Assembly: GCA_963798805.1 (NCBI GenBank)
Contig: CAWCVC010000002.1
Span: 682,001-746,000 of the forward strand
Length of the DNA stretch: 64,000 nt
From: CAVZCK01 sp963798805
GTDB taxonomy: Bacteria > Pseudomonadota > Alphaproteobacteria > Rhizobiales > Rhodomicrobiaceae
Direction of reading: 5' to 3'
Below the pieces are notes generated by a model. That model did not search any database and was not told where the DNA came from. It saw only the letters and a program-made list of their open reading frames with translations. Of the stretch, positions 61,588 through 64,000 are shown one piece after another (positions within the stretch are counted from its first letter, which is position 1; each line of letters opens with the position of its first letter). A program made the translations under genes and the position numbers.

Positions 61588-61749
61588 TGTGATGATCCAG
61601 AAGTTCGTCAGATGATTCAGCCGGCTCAGAACGAACTTCTGGATCTGAATCACGCCAGGAAAATCAAGGTTTTAGTGTCCCTTGAGATTCCGAAGTTCGC
61701 CACGGAGCATGCTGCAATAATAGGGCGAACTTTGGAATCGGGACACTAG
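61584..61749. repeat. Double-hairpin CTAG element, copy C, between nuoB and nuoC
   Basis: Hairpin 1 has inner arms of 15 bp (61594-61608 with 61631-61645), a 22-nt loop, a TGA bulge on the 3' arm and an imperfect outer stem (61584-61593 with 61649-61658). Hairpin 2 has outer arms 61672-61681 and 61740-61749, a TTGA bulge on the 5' arm, inner arms 61686-61701 and 61724-61739, and a 22-nt loop. The inner-stem sequence (GAAGTTCG core) is unlike copies A and B, but the geometry is the same. Confidence 0.85.
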
Positions 61750-61788
61750 GCATTCATGGCGGGTGCGGGCGGCGGACGGAGCGATCGG

Positions 61789-62394
61789 ATGGAAGACAAG
61801 CTCAAGGAACTCGGCGCAGCTCTGGCGCAGGCGCAGCCGCAATCGGTCAAAGGCTGGCATGTCGGGCTCGGCGAGCTGACGCTCGATGTCGAGCGCGAGC
61901 AGATCGCCAATGTGCTGCGCTATCTGCGCGACGATCCGCGCTGCCTGTTCACCTGCCTGATCGACATTTGCGGCGTCGACTATCCCGGCCGTGAGCGCCG
62001 CTTCGACATTGTCTATCACCTGCTCAGCCTGCAGCTCAATCACCGCGTGCGGCTGAAGATCGAGACCGACGATTACACGCCCGTGCCGACTGCGGTCGGC
62101 GTCTTCCCCGCCGCCAATTGGTACGAGCGCGAAGCCTTCGACCTGTATGGCATCCTGTTCTCCGGCCACCCCGATCTGCGCCGCATCCTCACCGATTACG
62201 GCTTTCAGGGACATCCTCTGCGCAAGGATTTTCCGCTGACCGGCTTTGTCGAGGTGCGCTACAGCGAAGAGCAGAAGCGCGTGGTGTACGAGCCGGTGAA
62301 GCTGCCGCAGGAATTCCGCAACTTCGATTTTCTGAGCCCCTGGGAAGGCGCTGACTATCAGCTTCCGGGTGATGAAAAAGCGTCCAAATCGTGA
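61789..62394 (+). CDS. nuoC: NADH-quinone oxidoreductase subunit C
   Basis: A 201-residue hydrophilic subunit (30-kDa type): LRDDPRCLFTCLIDICGVDYPGRERRFDIVYHLLSL, and WYEREAFDLYGILFSGHPDLRRILTDYGFQGHPLRKDFPLTG, the family's signature. ATG 61789 with GGAG upstream fits best; an in-frame ATG at 61756 would add eleven glycine- and arginine-rich residues. It is separated from nuoB by a 166-bp structured repeat. Confidence 0.93.
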   Translation: MEDKLKELGAALAQAQPQSVKGWHVGLGELTLDVEREQIANVLRYLRDDPRCLFTCLIDICGVDYPGRERRFDIVYHLLSLQLNHRVRLKIETDDYTPVPTAVGVFPAANWYEREAFDLYGILFSGHPDLRRILTDYGFQGHPLRKDFPLTGFVEVRYSEEQKRVVYEPVKLPQEFRNFDFLSPWEGADYQLPGDEKASKS

Positions 62395-62418
62395 AGTTCC
62401 CAAGAGGAGAACGGCCGC

Positions 62419-62712
62419 ATGACCGATGAAGCGACATTTACGCTGGCCGAGGCGCTGGCCGCGCAGAAGGCGCTCCGCGATGCCGCGGGCGCAGAAGAAG
62501 AGACATTCGAGCTTGCTGATGTGATTGGCATGACGAGCGACGAGATTGAGATGCTGCAGGAGCAGGGCAAATCCTGGGACGAGATCGCGGCAATGATCCA
62601 GAAGGCGACCGGCAAGCCGGTGACGGCCAAGGACGTCGAGCAATATTATGTCGGCCCCGATGAGCGCGACCGCTGGAGCGACGACGACGAATTCGAGGAC
62701 GACGAGGACTGA
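62419..62712 (+). CDS. Small acidic protein inside the nuo operon
   Basis: A 97-residue protein between nuoC and nuoD. It has helical segments (FTLAEALAAQKALRDAAG, FELADVIGMTSDEIEMLQEQ, SWDEIAAMIQKATGKPVTAK) and a very acidic tail (DDDEFEDDED). The middle looks like a small helix-turn-helix-like bundle. I do not recognise the family. Its stop overlaps the start of the thioesterase gene as TGATG, so the two are translationally coupled. Confidence 0.75.
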   Translation: MTDEATFTLAEALAAQKALRDAAGAEEETFELADVIGMTSDEIEMLQEQGKSWDEIAAMIQKATGKPVTAKDVEQYYVGPDERDRWSDDDEFEDDED

Positions 62713-63137
62713 TGAAGGCCACGCTGCGGCCGGGCGTCAAGGCCACTTTCTCGTACCAGGTGCCGCGGGAGAAGACGGTGCCGTTCATCTATCCGGAGGC
62801 GCCGGAGATGCTGGCGATGCCGGAAGTCTTTGCCACCGGCTTCATGGTCGCGCTGATGGAGTGGACTTGCGTGAAGGCGCTGGCGCCCCATCTCGATGAG
62901 GGAGAGGGCAGCGTCGGCGTGCATGTCGATGTCTCACATGACGCCGCCACGCCGGCGGGCATGACGGTGACGGTCGAGGCCGAGGTCACCGAGATCGAAG
63001 GACGGCGCATCTGGTTCCATGTGCGTGCGCATGACGGGGTCGATCAGATCGGCGAAGGCTATCACCGGCGGGCGGTCGTGGAGTGGGCGAAGTTCAACGC
63101 CCGGATCGCGGAGAAGCAGGTGAAAGCGGCTGGCTGA
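62712..63137 (+). CDS. Hotdog-fold thioesterase (FlK-like)
   Basis: A 141-residue hotdog protein similar to fluoroacetyl-CoA thioesterase-like proteins: ATFSYQVPREKTVPFIYPEAPEMLAMPEVFATGFMVALMEWTCVKAL and SVGVHVDVSHDAATPAGMTVTVEAEVTEIEGRRIWF. The Thr/Glu/His catalytic positions are partly visible (EWTC and VSHDAATP). It would hydrolyse a small acyl-CoA. A place within nuo is unusual. Both ends overlap neighbours as TGATG. Confidence 0.82.
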   Translation: MKATLRPGVKATFSYQVPREKTVPFIYPEAPEMLAMPEVFATGFMVALMEWTCVKALAPHLDEGEGSVGVHVDVSHDAATPAGMTVTVEAEVTEIEGRRIWFHVRAHDGVDQIGEGYHRRAVVEWAKFNARIAEKQVKAAG

Positions 63138-63313
63138 TGCATTTGGATTTTGCGACCAGCCTGATGAATTTGGTTGCGGCAATTATCGCGCTCTTGGTCG
63201 CGATAGTCGGCATTTTAAAAAAGCGTTGTGTCTCAACCGAAAAGCAGCAGCCCACCTTTCGGTTGATCACAAATCAGGTTTGGAGCCACCAATGGCTGAC
63301 GGCAGCACCATAA
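63137..63313 (+). CDS. Single-span membrane microprotein
   Basis: A 58-residue protein with one strong membrane segment (LMNLVAAIIALLVAIVGILKKR) and a positive cluster after it, indicating N-out/C-in orientation. Its ATG overlaps the thioesterase stop, and its C-terminal codons overlap the first 22 bases of nuoD in another frame. It could be a complex I accessory peptide or a chance frame, but the TGATG coupling argues for translation. Confidence 0.5.
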   Translation: MHLDFATSLMNLVAAIIALLVAIVGILKKRCVSTEKQQPTFRLITNQVWSHQWLTAAP

Positions 63314-64000
63314 AAACCCCCGAAAAGCCGATGGCCGGCGAGAGACCGGACGTGCTGACGGATGAGTCCAATATCGAGCTGCGCAATTTCACCATCAATT
63401 TCGGGCCGCAGCATCCGGCGGCGCACGGCGTCTTGCGCCTGGTGCTGGAACTCGACGGTGAGGTCGTGGAGCGGGTCGATCCGCATATCGGCCTCCTGCA
63501 TCGCGGCACCGAGAAGCTGATCGAATACAAGACTTATCTCCAGGCCATTCCCTATTTCGACCGGCTCGATTACGTCGCGCCGATGAATCAGGAGCATGCC
63601 TTCTGCCTCGCCATCGAGAAGCTCGTCGGCGTCGAGGTGCCCCGGCGTGGCCAGCTCGTTCGTGTGCTCTATTGCGAGATCGGCCGCATTCTCAACCACC
63701 TGCTTAACGTCACCACGCAGGCCATGGATGTCGGCGCGCTGACGCCGCCGCTCTGGGGCTTCGAGGAGCGCGAGAAGCTGATGGTGTTCTATGAGCGCGC
63801 ATCGGGCTCGCGGCTGCATGCGAACTTCTTCCGTCCCGGCGGCGTGCATCAGGATCTGCCGCAGGCGCTGATCGACGATATCGCTGCCTGGTGCGAGACC
63901 TTCATCCCCGTCCTCGACGACATCGACAGCCTCCTCACCGGCAACCGCATCTTCAAGCAGCGCAATGTCGACATCGGCGTCGTTGCCTTGAAAGATTGCC
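63292..64000 (+). CDS. nuoD: NADH-quinone oxidoreductase subunit D, partial
   Basis: The 49-kDa quinone-site subunit from ATG 63292 (GGAG upstream) to the window edge, 236 residues of about 400. It has IELRNFTINFGPQHPAAHGVLRLVLELDGE, HIGLLHRGTEKLIEYKTYLQ, FDRLDYVAPMNQEHAFCLAIEKL and FEEREKLMVFYERASGSRLHANFFRPGG. The quinone-site His in GPQHPAAHG is conserved. The frame is open at the edge. Confidence 0.95.
   Translation, partial: MADGSTIKTPEKPMAGERPDVLTDESNIELRNFTINFGPQHPAAHGVLRLVLELDGEVVERVDPHIGLLHRGTEKLIEYKTYLQAIPYFDRLDYVAPMNQEHAFCLAIEKLVGVEVPRRGQLVRVLYCEIGRILNHLLNVTTQAMDVGALTPPLWGFEEREKLMVFYERASGSRLHANFFRPGGVHQDLPQALIDDIAAWCETFIPVLDDIDSLLTGNRIFKQRNVDIGVVALKDC

Noticed and set aside
61584..61749. 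Calling the nuoB-nuoC hairpins a rho-independent terminator
   Set aside because: No T-run follows either stem and essential nuo genes lie downstream.

Overview
The window looks like a chromosomal segment of a high-GC alphaproteobacterium, most likely order Hyphomicrobiales (Rhizobiales). The evidence is a DUF1217 repeat protein at the left edge, an FdsGBAD-type formate dehydrogenase locus, SmoEFGKS-type polyol transport, several Liv-type and CaiB-type catabolic genes, and an alphaproteobacterial nuoABCD start at the right edge. No rRNA, tRNA, CRISPR array or prophage was seen. Species cannot be named from the sequence alone.

Layout. 0-2 kb: a repeated DUF1217 protein (partial). 2.4-7.4 kb: an NAD-dependent formate dehydrogenase operon (fdsG-B-A-D, minus strand) in which three of four genes are broken by different lesions. 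7.6-16 kb: a decayed zone with an IS5-type remnant, an intact amidohydrolase, two related small membrane proteins next to a MarR regulator, remnants of two molybdenum hydroxylases with their 2Fe-2S subunit and cytochrome, a frameshifted HtrA-like protein without catalytic residues coupled to a LuxR-type regulator, and a shortened MFS transporter. 16.4-19.3 kb: CoA-transferase, enoyl-CoA hydratase and metallo-beta-lactamase-fold hydrolase. 19.8-30 kb: an intact polyol utilisation locus (SorC-type regulator, smoEFGKS, second SDR, HAD phosphatase, FGGY kinase) with a convergent PfkB kinase.

30-38 kb: a minus-strand aromatic-acid cluster (RraA/LigK-type aldolase, frameshifted 4,5-dihydroxyphthalate decarboxylase-like gene, truncated TctA, TctB, dehydrogenase, ThDP enzyme), a divergent LysR regulator with two helix-turn-helix domains, and LigJ-type 4-oxalomesaconate hydratase. 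38-46.3 kb: a long operon joining a Liv-type ABC transporter (with a LivM-LivG fusion) to DUF1028, AtzG-like, amidase and nitrilase-fold proteins, probably for uptake and hydrolysis of an unidentified amide or ureide. 47-54.6 kb: glutaryl-CoA dehydrogenase, MFS transporter, CaiB-type CoA-transferase and a ThDP enzyme, split by an IS630-type element that interrupts a GyrI-like gene. 54.6-60.5 kb: globin, DUF4347 fragment, GNAT-nitrilase fusion, class-III aminotransferase and a BKACE-type enzyme. 60.6-64 kb: start of the complex I operon, with a structured repeat between nuoB and nuoC and three extra small genes between nuoC and nuoD.

The most unusual signal is a family of about 167-bp intergenic elements at 2405-2573, 55945-56112 and 61584-61749. 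Each is a pair of hairpins with the same geometry: 10-bp outer stem starting CTAGTG or a close variant, one-sided 3-4-nt bulge, about 16-bp inner stem, 22-23-nt loop. The bulge is on the 3' arm of the first hairpin and the 5' arm of the second. Between the first two elements every inner-stem substitution is compensated, and the third keeps the geometry with nearly unrelated sequence. The CTAGTG ends match those of the local IS630-type element, so CTAG-targeted IS630-dependent miniature elements are a testable explanation.
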